Source of the DNA: Gnetum montanum
Lineage: Eukaryota; Streptophyta; Gnetopsida; Gnetales; Gnetaceae
Direction: 5' to 3'
Length of the DNA: 64,000 nucleotides
Assembly (NCBI GenBank): GCA_015680685.1
Contig: MNCI01009650.1
Coordinates: 1-64,000, forward strand
The position numbers and the translations under genes are program-made. Positions 12,015 through 24,059 of this stretch are shown here, piece by piece. Under the pieces are notes generated by a model. It made no database searches. It was not told the origin of the DNA and saw nothing but the letters and a program-made list of their open reading frames with translations. The number at the start of each line of letters is the position of its first letter. Position 1 is the stretch's first letter.

Positions 12015-12800
12015 TGCATAGCTCTTAGTTTGGTTAGTTAAGGTTCCTTACCTTTGACATTACTACAATCCTATCTTTCACATATTCTATTGTGTATTCC
12101 ACTTAGTGCTCCTTAACCTTTTATTTCATTCATCCTTTGAAGCATTTTTTTCTCTATTTTTCCAAATTTATAAGCTCCAACACCCTCTTCTTATGTTTTG
12201 ATATTGTTCTTGGCCTATTGAGCTTTCATTTTATCCCAATTTCATTTAAAAACTCTTTATATTTTGCAAGTTTGACCAAAGTCAATGGTGATCAACAACC
12301 ACGTTGACCAGGCCTTGTTGACGCATTGCAAAAATACTATATATACTGCCATGTAGTTAGAAATTTTTGACATTTGCCTCATACCACATGGGGAGTTTTT
12401 GCAATTTTTTAGATCCCAACACATTCTAGAGCCCATAACTTCCCAATCGTTTGTTCAAATCACTCTATTCTTTGACCTTGCACTTATTGGAGGTAAGATC
12501 TTTATTGTGAGGGCCACAAACCTTAAGGTTTTTGATGAAATTTTTTGAAAATTTTTGTACCTCCCCCAAGGGTTAATAAACTTAATAATATATAAACATC
12601 AATTTTTTTGAGAGTTAACCCTTTCAATAACTTCTGAGATGATTTATTAATAATAACACATAAACAAAATAATAATTGGAGTAATTAAATTAGCCATAAT
12701 CACAACTTAGCCAAGTGTAACTATCATTAAGAGATAAAGGTATCTCAATTGCTTCATGTTACACAATGATTGCTAACCCATGGTCTCATTGTGATTACAG

Positions 12801-15620
12801 ATGGCACCAAAACTAAAATGCCCATAGGAAGGATAACCCTTTCAACTAAGGGAGAAGTAGCCCAAAGCTGGAAGGGGCCAACAAGAACAAGCCCAAGAAT
12901 TGCTAGAGGAAACCCATGCAATAGGACCTCTTTATGAGGAGCTCAAAGTAGACTATATTCAACAGACTCTAGAAGAAGAAGTGCCCATCGAGCAATCATA
13001 GCAAAGAAATGTGCTTGGACCCATGCCAAGGCTTGAAGTCACTTTGACTCAAGCTTGTCTTGACATCATTAGGTCCCAAGAGATTCAATGATTAGTTCTT
13101 CAAGAAATGAATTTTAGGCCATTCCTAGAGAAAGCTCTAACAAAAGTTAAAACATAACTACAAACCTCTCCCATGTGGTCATTCATCACATCCAGTTAGG
13201 AATGGTACATGGGAGAGACATATCTCTTCTAGAATAATTGAAGGCTAGGGTCCATAGTTAAGATTAAGGATATTCAAGTATCCTACTTAGCTGAAGCTAT
13301 CACGCAAGTATTGGTGTTGCCTAACATTGGGACATAGTTGAAAAAATTATCATTGAAGGATGATCCTGAGGCCAAAAAGGAGTGGACTCAGTGGTGCTAC
13401 AGGGTTGACTGTAAGGAGTATGGTGTGCTCACACTAGTGGAGCATATCTATTTTAAAATTGTGGCCTATCACCTCAATTCAATGGTGAGGCCAAGCAAGG
13501 TGACCACCTTTTCAGCCCAAGCATGCACCACTCTAAGCAAAAAATATCTTGTGAATCTTCCACAACTCATCTACTTGGAAATTGAGAAGCTTTTCAAAGA
13601 AAACAAATGTATAAGGAAGACCTTAACCTTTGCATGCCTTATTTGAAAACTTTGCAAAAGGACAAGAATCATTTGCTATTCTAACGATACAATTAAGCAT
13701 GCTCCTTTGGCCGCATGGTCTAAAATTATGAAGGAAAAGATGCCAATGATAACTCCAGAAGAGGAGCAGCTACCACCACCACTGCCTACTCAAGAAACAA
13801 TGCCGAAGACTTGTGTAGCCATTGAGCACCTATGCAAAATCTAAGAGTAGCTCTTGAGTGAGCAAGAGTAATGCACAGGGATGAGTGATGCAGATCCATC
13901 TATGTATTGACTAGCAATGAGTCACCTTAATGAAATGGATTAAACAATCAATCAGATGGAGAGGGGTGGGCCAATATTCTCTACCCAATGAATGTAGTTG
14001 CTCATGAGGTTAGATCCCAATGCTCCAGAGGTGATAGTGCCCTTATCATAGAACCATTTATTCCTAGAAATCTTTGGGAATGGTGCCACTTTCTTGGTGA
14101 GACTAGAGGAAGGTGAAGGGGTAATTGTCTTGGAGGTGTAGCACCAAGGGTAGGAGATGGTAGCTGAAGTGGTTGCTAACCATGTAGTTGAAGCACTCAA
14201 TGCACCTACAACATTTGTACCAAATTTATTTGCACTTTGAGATGTGTAGACATCCATGGGCATGGTCATCAAAAAACTGAACATAGCCCTGGATTGACTG
14301 GTGGGGACTAGGAAACCAATTTTGGATATCTTTGATTTTCTAAAAAATATCACCACAACCTAGTCATAGCTATTGGATGCAAGGGGCAAGTGCATCATTC
14401 TAGAGGGAAAACTGAAAAAAGGCTCAAGCACAAAATCAATGCTTGGCCGTGAAGTTTGTTGAATTACATGCTCGCCTTGCTGATCTTGTAATCCTCAACC
14501 TAACAACAACTAGAGATGAAGCTTTCTAATAGCTTTAAGAAGTATTTTAAAAAGTTGAGGAGGAGGCAATAATAACCATATTTAATTAGTCCATAGCAGA
14601 AGTAAAGAGACACTCAGTTTAGAAGGACTTGGCCTAAATGCACTAGGAGAATGAAACTTTGACCACATAGAATCATTTCTTGCGTAATGTTGATGCTTAG
14701 AAGGAACAAATGCAAGAATTTATTCATCAACAGTAGGATCAGCTAGCCAAGGTGAACATTGAATTGAGGAGACTGGCCATAGAGAATGGAAATCTATTAA
14801 TGAAGGAAGTTTGTGCCTTACGCTAGAAGTTTACTATTGAAATTACCACTTGGAAGAATGAAGCCTTGAAGTTTGAAAAAGTTAAAGATCACTATAGAGG
14901 CCAAGTTGGCCTACAGAAGGAAGTCAATGAGAAACACATGTAAATGGTGAAGGAAAAAATAAATGAAGCCCTCCAGCAACTCAAACAAGGGAAAGAAGTT
15001 TGGTATCCCATCGTTAATGGGATTGATGCCTACAATAAACCAAAGATCCACCTAAAGGAGTTGTAAATAGAAGAAATGACTGAGTACATGGAGTTTGCTA
15101 ATCTTTGCTATGTGAACTTGGCTATCATGGCTATTAGACAACCACAGTCAGAGTTGGAGAAACAAGTGGCTAGCTCATATTTGCTATATGAGGTAGAGTT
15201 GAAGCACCATAAAGACATCAAGTAGAAGTTTGAGACTACAAATGTGAAACTTGAGGTTCTCAAAGCATGCTTCATAGATCAATGATCAACTACTAAGAAC
15301 CTAGCCAAAAGGATGAGTGACTACCAAGAGTTGAAGGATATAGTCAGAGCATTTGACATTAAATGCAAACAAGTCACTACTTGCTTCATCAATGCAAAGG
15401 AGCTACTTCCAGCAACCCATGTCCTTGGGATGTACCAATTCCAACTCACATTGATGAAGCTATGTGGATATTGCATGATCCCAGAAGTAAGGAGGAGAAA
15501 ATGAAAACACTATTGGATGCTTTTTGCCTCCTACCAGAAGTTGCAGTAATAGTAGGACAACTACAACTACCTCGATCATCACTTGTGCATGAAGCCGAAA
15601 AGGGTCCCTTAGAACCTTAG
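12801..15620 (+). pseudogene. extra reading frame of C downstream of pol
   Basis: Starts MAPKLKCP at 12801 and ends KGPLEP before TAG at 15618; the start, the 13338-13646 segment and the end share one phase, though part of the C-terminus reads better in another frame. It has many stops. The middle part (about 13330-13660) resembles the 'putative plant transposon protein' domain often found with Athila-type elements: an aromatic-rich helix followed by RPSKVTTFSAQA and a tail ending LTFACLI. The second half (14400-15290) is charged and likely coiled coil (EITTWKNEALKFEKVKDHY; ELEKQVASSYLLYEVELKHH). Extra frames after integrase are known in Athila (env-like) and Tat elements; no membrane segment supporting an envelope role is seen. 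Function unknown. Confidence 0.55.
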
Positions 15621-15862
15621 GAATTATTGCCACCTAGGACTATCTGATCTTCTCCATAAAACTTCACACCATCAAGGAAAATGATGTCCAATGTTGAAGA
15701 GTCACATCATGGTGTTCAATTTTGTGTCCTAAACATCACCATTTTTGTAATGTGTTGATTGGTACACCCAAGAACTCCATTTTTTGTCAAGTTAGTTAGT
15801 ATATTTTGTTTGTGAAAGTTCAATCAATAATCCCATACCTTTTCAATTTTTTAAAGAACTTG

Positions 15863-15892
15863 AAGACAAGTTTTCATTCAGTCATGGGCATA
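15863..15892 (+). other. polypurine-tract box before 3' LTR of C
   Basis: Reads GACAAGTTTTCATTCAGTC then ATGGGCATA, directly before the LTR. A (45661-45696) and B (30222-30189, minus) have the same box ending ATGGGGGTA. The G-rich end next to the LTR is the likely plus-strand primer. Confidence 0.6.
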
Positions 15893-16746
15893 TGATGAGT
15901 TGCAATTCTTTTGGCTGCATCGATGAGGCCTTGTTGATTTAGTGTCTACATTTGGCTATAAATACGTGTCCACCAACTACATTTATGAAAATTGAAATTT
16001 TAGTAGTAGTGACACTCTTGCTGTTTGTTCATTTGAAAGTTAGAATTTTTCTCCTAAGTGCCTACAACAAGAGTCATCGAGTGTATGGATCTTTATTCGA
16101 GCATTGTTGTACCTGAGCATGATAGTGTGTGTGGCAATAAAGACATGCTTTCTAAGAAACCTTGAAGAATTTTGGATAGATTAAATATTTTATTTATGCA
16201 TTTAATATTTTTAATTATTTATTAAATATTTTTAGTTATTTATTAAATATTTTTCAGTAATTAACTTAATGAAGCAATTAAGCAAGATAGATTAAACACA
16301 TAAGTATGACTGCTTCGAGTGTAACATGTATTTGCTTGGTAATCCTAGCAGCATTATTGCTTGGTATGCCTAGTAGCATAGTGCTTGACAACCCAACAAT
16401 GGATACATGGGTTTAGGACATGTGCAGAAATTGGAACCAGATGCTTATGTTAGAACTAGTTAGATACTAGTTAATTAGTTACATTAAATTAGTTAATCCA
16501 ACTACTTTATTTCTCTTTAAACACCAAAACCATAAAATAAAAAATGATAAAAATTAGATGCCTTAATTACACTTAACCATGTTAGTGTACATCACAAGTG
16601 TAATTGGGAAGACAACACTTGACCTTAAGGCAAAGAATTACTTCCTAGGAGACTAGTGCACTGGAAACTACAAAGTCCAAAGAATTTGACCAGGTTATGT
16701 GTGAACACTCTCTGATTCGGGCGTAGGGGTACCTTGCCACTCATCA
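15893..16746 (+). repeat. 3' LTR of element C
   Basis: 854 bp, TGATGAGTTGCAATTC to CTTGCCACTCATCA. It keeps TATAAATA near 15960 and carries an extra direct repeat of about 25 bp (TTATTTATTAAATATTTTT) near 16215-16255 absent from the 5' LTR. Many transitions separate the two LTRs. Confidence 0.9.
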
Positions 16747-16751
16747 TCACC

Positions 16752-17507
16752 TATAGGTGAGACATCTCAAAAGAAAGTGGGATGTCCTACTAGAAATTGG
16801 GATGCCTTAGGACTAGATGCAATGTCCTAGAAAAATAGTTGACATCCCACCTAAGAGTTACATTTTAACAAGAGATGTCCTAGCAAAGTCAAAGATGACC
16901 CATACGAATATGAAATATTATGAAAATGCCCATCCTAATTCAAAAAATAGCTAAGGAAAGATGAAAATGGCTAGGGAGAATGTGAGAAGACTTGGGGAGC
17001 ATATGAAGAACCTCAAGTTTAGTTGAGGAAACATTTCTAGAGTTCTTATCTTTTGGTTGCTCATAAATATTGATGTAATTTACCATTGTTAGTGCCAACG
17101 TGTCGAAGTGCCAAATGCCAAAGGCCAAAGGCCAAACCTTGACCATGAGCAAGAGAGAGAGAGAGAGCTCATGAGAGTTGAGGGATTACAGCTTGTGTAA
17201 AGAAGTTAAGTGAGAGGAAAGGGAGAGCACTTGAGAGAGGTTAGGAGAATCTCTTATAGGTGTCTTGTCTTGAGCTTAGGCTCCATGGTGAGCTATTGAA
17301 GATTACGAAGGGATAAGTGTGGCCTCTAAGATTCTTGGAGAATTATGAGTTGAGCTTGGCTCCTCATATTTGATGTGTTTTCTATGTGTTTTGAGAATTT
17401 TCTTAATATAAGGAGATTTTTATCTATTTCATTGTGTTGTTCTTATTTTCTAAGCTAGATCTACTTGGACATTGTGGATTGAATCACATTGGGATCTATT
17501 AAGGTGC
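16752..17507 (+). repeat. LTR H, second part (chromovirus-type)
   Basis: Continues LTR H after element C; 16747-16751 is the right target copy. It aligns by eye with the reverse complement of 40465-39853 (LTR I): GGTGAGA near the start, repeated GATGTC/GACATC words, GAGAGCACTTGAGAGAGGT, GTGTGGCCTCTAAGAT and GTTGAGCTTGGCTCCTCAT. The end is not marked by a clean CA or a primer site and runs straight into an integrase remnant, so a deletion has removed the junction. Confidence 0.7.
17152..17167. repeat. (GA)n microsatellite
   Basis: Eight GA units inside LTR H, absent from LTR I at the same place. Confidence 0.9.
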
Positions 17508-17640
17508 CACCATGGACCATTTTTATTAATGAAAGAATAGATAAAGTGTCTCATAAATTATATTTACCATTTGATATGAAAATTCACCATGTACCTCATG
17601 TTAGTTTATACTACTAAAGATATTTCATGCTAATAACACC
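17508..17640 (+). pseudogene. chromovirus integrase C-terminal remnant
   Basis: Reads HHGPFLLMKE, stop, IDKVSHKLYLP, then KIHHVPHVSLYY. This is the GPF/Y module of Ty3/gypsy integrases (GPF, V-A-Y-x-L-x-LP, S-KIH-x-VFHVS). It starts abruptly at the end of LTR H with no upstream pol. The matching chromodomain lies 1.5 kb downstream. Confidence 0.7.
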
Positions 17641-19182
17641 ACCTTTATCATGGATTAACATAGTTTACACCTTAAATTTAGTGCTACTTTGTCATATACT
17701 TGGTGTAGGGATACTTTTAACCCATTTAGTATTATATTTAATTTTGTTTGGTTTTTAACACTTTATCATTTATTTGTTAAATATGTGTTTTTATGTTTGG
17801 GTTCTTACTAGTCTAGTTTGGTTGGTCCTATATAGTTATGATTATGATCTATAATAACTATTTATATTTTATGTAAAGTTGTAGGATGTTCAACTATTGC
17901 TTGCTATATTTTTTGACCTTGATTATTTTATTAGATGCTTCCTAATTTCTTTATTCTAATTATTATTTTAGCTATTATTTCTTTATTGGATGCTTTCTAA
18001 TTATTTTATTCTAATTTCTTTACCCCACTATGTGGTTGTTTGGTTTGAAACTCTTAATGCAGTACATGATAATGTATATTTACATAATTATTTTATCACA
18101 TGAACTATAATTAATACTAGTACTTTTTTATATAAGTTATACTAATATTGTTTAACTATATCTAGCTCTAAGTACTACTGAAGTTTATGTTATTTTTATA
18201 AATATCTTAATTTATTTATTTTGTCATGCTTTTTTTACATGTTAAGCTTTTTTATGATTTCATGTAAGTATATATCATATATAGCTTTGTAACATTGCTT
18301 TTCTAGAATCCATTTTTTCTTTGGTATGTCTTATGACTTAAACATTTGATGTGTTCTTTAACAAGAATATTCTTTGTGCTTGTGTACCATGCTTGTGATT
18401 TATGTTTTAATTATAAATGGGTTTAAGTACATGTTTGAGCTATGTTCTTTATGAATATTTTTCTAATCTTTTGTTTTATACTTTCATTATTTTATTTTAA
18501 GCATATATCTACAAACCCTTCTTAAAGTATTAAGTGAGCAGGTAGTAGGTACTAGATGGGTTATTAAAATATGCAGTTCTACATTAAATTTGTGGTATAC
18601 TTTGATTGTTATGTATTTGAAATGTTTGTCCATTCATTTATATCTTATTTAATGCTTGATTATAATATTTTATTTTCTTTAACAAGGTATAAAATGGTTC
18701 CTTTTAGGTAACTATGTAGGGATTCAAACTTTAGACCTTATTTAGTTATAAATTTTATATAGTCTACACTTTACTAACTAAAAGATGTTTGGAGGTCCAC
18801 CCTTTGAAATAGATTAATTTTAGAAGTAAAGCTTATATTTTAATTTTTGATTTGGACTACATGTATGTTATAGGAACTACTGACCCACTAGCATTACCCA
18901 TTGGCCAAAACCTTAGCATGTCCTTATAAGTATAGATAGCTAGCGATCCATTCATTATAAACCATCCATTTTCATTACCATTATTTGAAAGAAGGAGTTA
19001 AAGAGGGAGACCCAATCAAAATAGCATAAGAAGGCATACTTTTGGGGGGTGTTGGATCCCAAAAATAAATATATTAAAAAATCAAATTTAGAGTTTAAAA
19101 GTAGAGAAGTAGAGGAGAAACTCCAAAATAACAAAAAGGAAATGACCAATGGTTTTAGGAATGGTGTTACATACATTTAATG
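17641..19182. other. AT-rich non-coding stretch
   Basis: No gene, RNA or clear repeat is recognised. It separates an integrase remnant from what looks like its chromodomain, so part of it is probably a later insertion; TGTAGGGATAC at about 17704 weakly resembles a chromovirus LTR start. Confidence 0.35.
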
Positions 19183-19330
19183 TAAAGCCCCTTGAAATTA
19201 AAGATGAAAGAGTTACCAAATTAAGTAATAAAGTTATTACCCAAGTATTAGTGGAATGGTTCCAATGTTAATAGAAAACTTGAAAGAAACAAAGAATATA
19301 TATTATAAATATATCCATAATTATTTGAAA
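19183..19330 (+). pseudogene. chromodomain-like remnant
   Basis: Reads EIKDERVTKLSNKVITQVLVEW, in the style of the chromovirus C-terminal chromodomain (R-x-V-K-L-R-x-x-x-I-x-x-V-L-V-x-W). Stops follow. It would target integration to marked chromatin in a live element. Confidence 0.5.
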
Positions 19331-20353
19331 AGTATGAAATCTAATATTTTTTTATTAATTATAGAAACAAAAGAAGAGGAGAAGGAATGAAACACCTCAT
19401 GGAAAATTCTTGTTGTAAACAAGAAGCCTGGTAGCTAAATTTTTGTCTTGTAATTTGATCCAATTCAAGTGCAAAAATATTTTCCTTGTTTTCCCTTCAA
19501 AATGTTTTCATATGATATTGTAAAATAAAATTCATGGCCCACAAGCTATGAGTTTTATTTTGCCAATATATGAGAGCTAAAAAGTAAAAAAAGTTGCCAA
19601 ATTTATCACCAAAAGTCAAAAACGTTGGTGGCTCATATGCTATAGTTTTGGGTCATAAAAATGGCCCAAATGTGCTATGAAACTATCCAGGAAGCAAGTG
19701 ACAATGTAACTCACAAAGCAACATCAAATTGGAGGCCTATTTAAGCCAAAATGAACACTATTATTTAGATATTTTGGGTAATTTATCCTAGAATTTTTTA
19801 ATGAAAAATTTCCTTGGTAGAAAAATACCTATTTTAGTAAAGAGTAGAGAAATTGTTACAAATCTTGCAGTTTTTTACAACAATTTCTCAGGGTATATGA
19901 CTAAGAGTAGAAAGGATTTGCATTAACATTTTTTGTAGTACAAATTGATTAGGAGACCAGTGTAGATCTAGTGTAGAACACATTCTGCATACTGCATTAG
20001 ATTTCATGGACATTTTTGTATTCTTAGGTTTTTAAAGCCTATTGATATGTAATTACTAAACCTATTTGTTTCCAACATTTTGCAACATTTAATATAAAGT
20101 TTGCAGTGATTTTTTTTTCATCATATTATCTCGTATTTTCTCTCCTTCTATTCTCAGTTCAATGATGAAACTCGTAGTTACATATTCTCATTTAGAATGC
20201 TTGGTAACAAAATTTCTAAAGTCCTTAGGTTATTAGCTAGACTACCTAAGGTATCCTGGATCCTTTTCGAGGCTCATGAGCTTTGGAGTTAAAACTGTTT
20301 GCATGGATTTTCTTGGTTTTCTAGCACTAATTTTTTTCATTTGTATAGTTTTT
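19331..20353 (+). other. presumed LTR region of element E
   Basis: Lies directly before a primer-site-like sequence, so most of it is probably E's 5' LTR. Edges cannot be fixed because no second copy was recognised. It has words such as GCTATGAG and ATGCTATAG, which in element F occur in the LTR. No coding potential. Confidence 0.35.
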
Positions 20354-20369
20354 TGGTGCTAGAAGGAGG
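20354..20369 (+). other. primer-binding site candidate of E
   Basis: TGGTGCTAGAAGGAGG, after a T run, identical to 61872-61887 at the same position relative to gag. The tRNA was not identified. Confidence 0.55.
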
Positions 20370-20819
20370 ATCCCTACCTAACTTCTTTGTCCAAAATTGT
20401 TTACCAAAAATCCTCTATCTATTTCTACATTTGTGTGCATAGCATGTTCAACAAACTAAAAATTGTTTTGGATTTTATGTAATCCCAACATGTGACATTA
20501 TATCTAGTTTTATTTTAACACTTGAAAAAATTAAAACAAATTTTTTTTATTATTACTATTTTTATAGTTGCAGTGTATAGTGTTGTTCTTGTTTCCTACG
20601 TTTATAGTTCTAAAAATTATTTTTGCAATTGTAGTGTACACTACTTTCCCATTTTCTGTATTTAGAGTTTGTGGTTTTCCTTTAGTTTCTTTAGATATGC
20701 TATAGCTTATTTCTATTTTTCTCAACATTGTTAAATATGCTAGAAATTTTTTTTAAAAAAATCATTGTTATAGTTGTAGTGTATGTTATTTTCCCTATTG
20801 ATACACTTATATTTTAGCC

Positions 20820-20955
20820 CAATTTGCCTTATATGCTACATCTCACTATAGCCTTCTTATGTCATATGCTATAGCTCTCATACACTATAGTTCTTTTACA
20901 CTATAAACTCTCATACACTACAAGCTTATATGCTACAAGCTATAGCTTGTTTAAA
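20820..20955. repeat. cluster of CACTATAG / ATGCTACA words
   Basis: In the leader of E, short related words (TATGCTACA, CACTATAG, CTATAGCT, ACACTATAA) recur about every 15-25 bp. Element F has relatives of the same words in its LTR. Confidence 0.45.
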
Positions 20956-21054
20956 ACTTTAAAACTTTCATCTTGTTTGCCTAAATACCTTGGTCTTGTA
21001 TAGTTTATGCCTTTTGCATTAACTATTCTATCACACAACATCATTTCTATAGCC

Positions 21055-23940
21055 ATGAATCATAAATTTTCTCCCATGTATGACCTTAAGGACCCAGCCG
21101 TATTGGTGCATAGGTAGTCTCTTAGACTTATGGGATACAATTCTACATTTGCCAATATTACCAAAGAGTATTATAATTTCATCTATGCAAAAATCCAAGT
21201 TGATTTACCAATCCCACATAAGGAGTTAGACTCCAAGCACGAATTTGAATTTGTTCATAAGAATGAACAAATTCAAATTCGTGCTTGGAAATGAATAGGA
21301 ATATGTCCTTTCCAAGTATGATAAAATTGAGCTCTTCAAAATCTATGTCAACTTGTTGGTTTAATTAGTGGATGCCAACAAGGAAGTTATGGTAAGTGAG
21401 GAAGCTAGCATGGAATAGGACCAAGAGGTTTAAGATGGATTCAGAGGTTATTATGACAATGATGCTAATGAGGAAGAAACCTTACAACAATCCATCTCCA
21501 ACTTATTTGTAAATAACCCCTTGTATTCCATGCAAGTAATGCCTACCACCTCCTTGGGTCAAACTTCCTAGCTAGTCTCCTAGGTTTCCTTCCTATTCAC
21601 ATCCATACCTTTTCTAACCTAGCCTTGTTCCACATGATCAACATCCCTTACTTGTTTCATGCTACCTCTTTTTGTCATCTTGGTAGACCCTTCTTTGGGA
21701 CCTCAAGTCTCCCAAACTTTCTATATCCCCTTCATCCCCTTCATTCTACAAATCTTGGTTTAAACCCCATTTTTCCTATTTAATCCCTCTGCAGCAATTG
21801 TCACAAGATCTTTCTAATTCATGCCACAATCCATTGCACATCATTAAGCCATCTAGACACTAGTGTAACTAGCTATACAACCAATGCAACCTATAGAAGC
21901 ATCATAGAGCCTTGATCAATCCTTTCAGCTAATCCAAAGCCTTGCCAATAAGCTAAAAAAGCTTGAGGCTAGTACCAAACAAATGGTAAAGGTTATGAAC
22001 TTCTACCAAGATGATCCCATTAGTCCTACCATTCCTCAAATAACCATTTTAGTAGGCATCCCAATCCCTCACTTCACTACATATGATAGTGAATGTGACA
22101 CCAACGCCCACCTAATTATCTTTCATTTAGAGTGCCTATTATTGTAGGCTTGGCCACACACTATGCTATGTGTCTTCCTTATGTCCTTTGTCCAAAAAGC
22201 CTTAGACTAGTACTAGGTGCTACTTAGAGGATCTATCTCTTGCCTAGATGACTTGATAAACTAGTTTGTTAACTATTTCAAGTATAAATTGAAACTTGAA
22301 ACAATGTTAGACAACTCATGAAAGTGAGACAGGGGTCACTTGAACCCATCCAAAAGTTCATACAAAGATGAAATGTTATACTTAACAAGATATCCAAATA
22401 CATATTTTAAATGCATCTTTTTACCATTTTCAAGAGGGTGGTTAATGAATTTATCAAGTCTAAGCTTTATTATTTAGATCCTTGATTCCTCAATCAAGCG
22501 TTCTTCCAAGTCAAGAACATAGAGGATGTAGTGGAAGAGAGTAGCAATCTTGCCTAAATAACTTATAAAAAACTACATACAAAATGGAATAGGGATAAGG
22601 GAAAACATGCGCATGTAGCCATGGCCAGAGTGGCCAAAGAACCTAAAACAATGACAAGACTAAAGAAAACATAACCTAAGATTCCTACCATAGCTTCTCA
22701 AACATCAACCTTTGGTGATTCCATGGATAATCCTCAAAAGTCAAAATTTGAATGAAAGGATAGGTCCATGTATACCAAATTACCCGTAAAACCATCAAAG
22801 CTTCTCGATAGGTTATTCAAGAGTGGTTGTATCCAATATAAGAAACTATTTGAGAATATTCTTAAGAGGTAAGATTGCATGTGTGAGGTTGCTAAATATT
22901 TTACCATAGCCACAAAAGATTATCCTCCCATGTCCAAATACTTCAAGTTAGATAAGTTTTGCCATTATCATTAGCTTCCTAGCCATGATACTTATTTTAG
23001 TTTATCCTTAAAGGATGATCTATAGAAGATGATTGATAGTGGGAAACTAGTCCTAGATGCCTCCAATCTTGTTAGGCCTCAAAATCAATCCATGCAGGTG
23101 TACAAGAATCTTCTCAATGTTAGTAATAATTGATTTACTATAGTCACCTTCAACGTCCAAGACAAGACTTAAACTACGAAGAAGCCATTTGTGATTCAAG
23201 TACCTCCTCATAACAAGCAAACCTCAACTTCTACGAGTTCAAGAACTTCATTTATTATAAGGATACCATCACCTATGGATCTTGGAGAACCTTTTTTCAT
23301 TAGAGTTTTCCCTCCAACCACCAATAAGCATGTAGCCCAAGTTGATTAGAGTCCTTCCATCGTGGCTAATGCTTTGAACTCTTCTCAACCAAGAAACAAA
23401 AAATCATTCTTGAAATAATGCAAGAAGCCAGCTCCTAAGCCTAAGGATAGAGAAACCAACCAATCAAATGTCTATAAGGAAGGAGGTCTACCAAATTTTA
23501 CCTCAATTTCAATCATACCAATGGACTCTAATGCTCAAACCACATAAACTAGCTAACCTAGGAAGGAGAACCAAAAATAAGAAAAGGAAAAGGAATCAAA
23601 ACAACACATGTTAAAACATGAGGTTAAAATCATAGGTAGAGTGGAGGAGATCAAAGTCAAAAAAACTAATAAGGCATCCAACAATGATAAAGGCTTTCTC
23701 ATTGCCATGGAGTAACTCAAGCTATCATTACAATAGAAAATACTTCTTTGAGCTTATATGACTTAGTTATGATCTCTCCTTGCCACTATGAATCCTTGGT
23801 TAAGATGTTGACTTTCATTCCCATAAGTGAGGACATCCCAACCAATGAAGAGTCTATCCATATAGTAATAGTACCATCCTCACCTAGAAAAGAAATGAGG
23901 CCAACCACCTTGATGTTTGTGATAGTAAGATAGATAGAAA
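21055..23940 (+). pseudogene. gag of element E, decayed
   Basis: Begins MNHKFSPMYDLKDPAV; the first 80 residues parallel F's gag (SLRL.., KEYYNFIYAKIQVDLPI). The capsid domain (about 22000-22520) has NFYQDDPISP, FTTYDSECDTNAHL, then a stretch matching F's LDWYYELPRASISLLEDL, the usual Tat-lineage pattern of YDG-x-x-DP-x-x-HL followed by a W-Y-x-L-P-x-x-S-I motif. A Lys/Pro-rich region follows, and the 23748-23933 piece (TFIPISEDIPTNE) resembles the linker before the protease. Frameshifts and many stops interrupt it. A perfect hairpin sits at 21233-21288. Confidence 0.7.
21233..21288. repeat. perfect 26-bp inverted repeat with 4-nt loop
   Basis: Arm 21233-21258 starts CCAAGCACGAATTTG; arm 21263-21288 ends CAAATTCGTGCTTGG and is its exact reverse complement. 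Loop AAGA at 21259-21262. It lies in the gag N-terminus of E. A perfect palindrome in such decayed DNA suggests recent origin by template switching. Confidence 0.95.
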
Positions 23941-24059
23941 CCAATCGATGAACCTATGGATAAATTTCAATTTGCCTTGTAGTCCTTGAAGCTTCTTAAG
24001 GTTAGTAGGTACTACCAAGTTGGATATGGCTTTAACCTTATCAAGATCAAAGTGAAAAA

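Larger units (their letters stand above)
10346..12800 (+). other. untranslated region of C between integrase and extra frame
   Basis: No coding potential is seen. By eye it aligns in patches with the regions upstream of the 3' LTR in A (43773-45660) and B (30189-32500): a stretch near 11130-11300, the segment TTTGCATGGTGTGGTT, and a 33-nt block at 11982. Such conservation suggests cis-acting RNA or DNA functions. Confidence 0.65.
3594..16746 (+). mobile_element. Athila-like LTR retrotransposon C, full-length but decayed
   Basis: A 13.15-kb element with two LTRs (3594-4434, 15893-16746), a tRNA-Asp-type primer site at 4436, gag, protease, RT, RNase H, integrase, a 2.4-kb untranslated stretch, an extra long reading frame (12801-15620) and a polypurine box just before the 3' LTR. 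Flanking copies GCACC (3589-3593) and TCACC (16747-16751) match at four of five bases and fit a 5-bp target duplication. The LTRs differ at many sites, so the insertion is old. It lies inside LTR H. It is the only member of the A/B/C/D family here with RT and integrase. Confidence 0.92.

Noticed and set aside
13952-14356. 134-codon minus-strand frame
   Set aside because: Shadow of the extra reading frame of C on the plus strand.
12801-15620. Envelope gene of C
   Set aside because: No signal peptide, membrane helix or Cys-rich ectodomain pattern is visible; the coiled-coil and charged content argues against an envelope.
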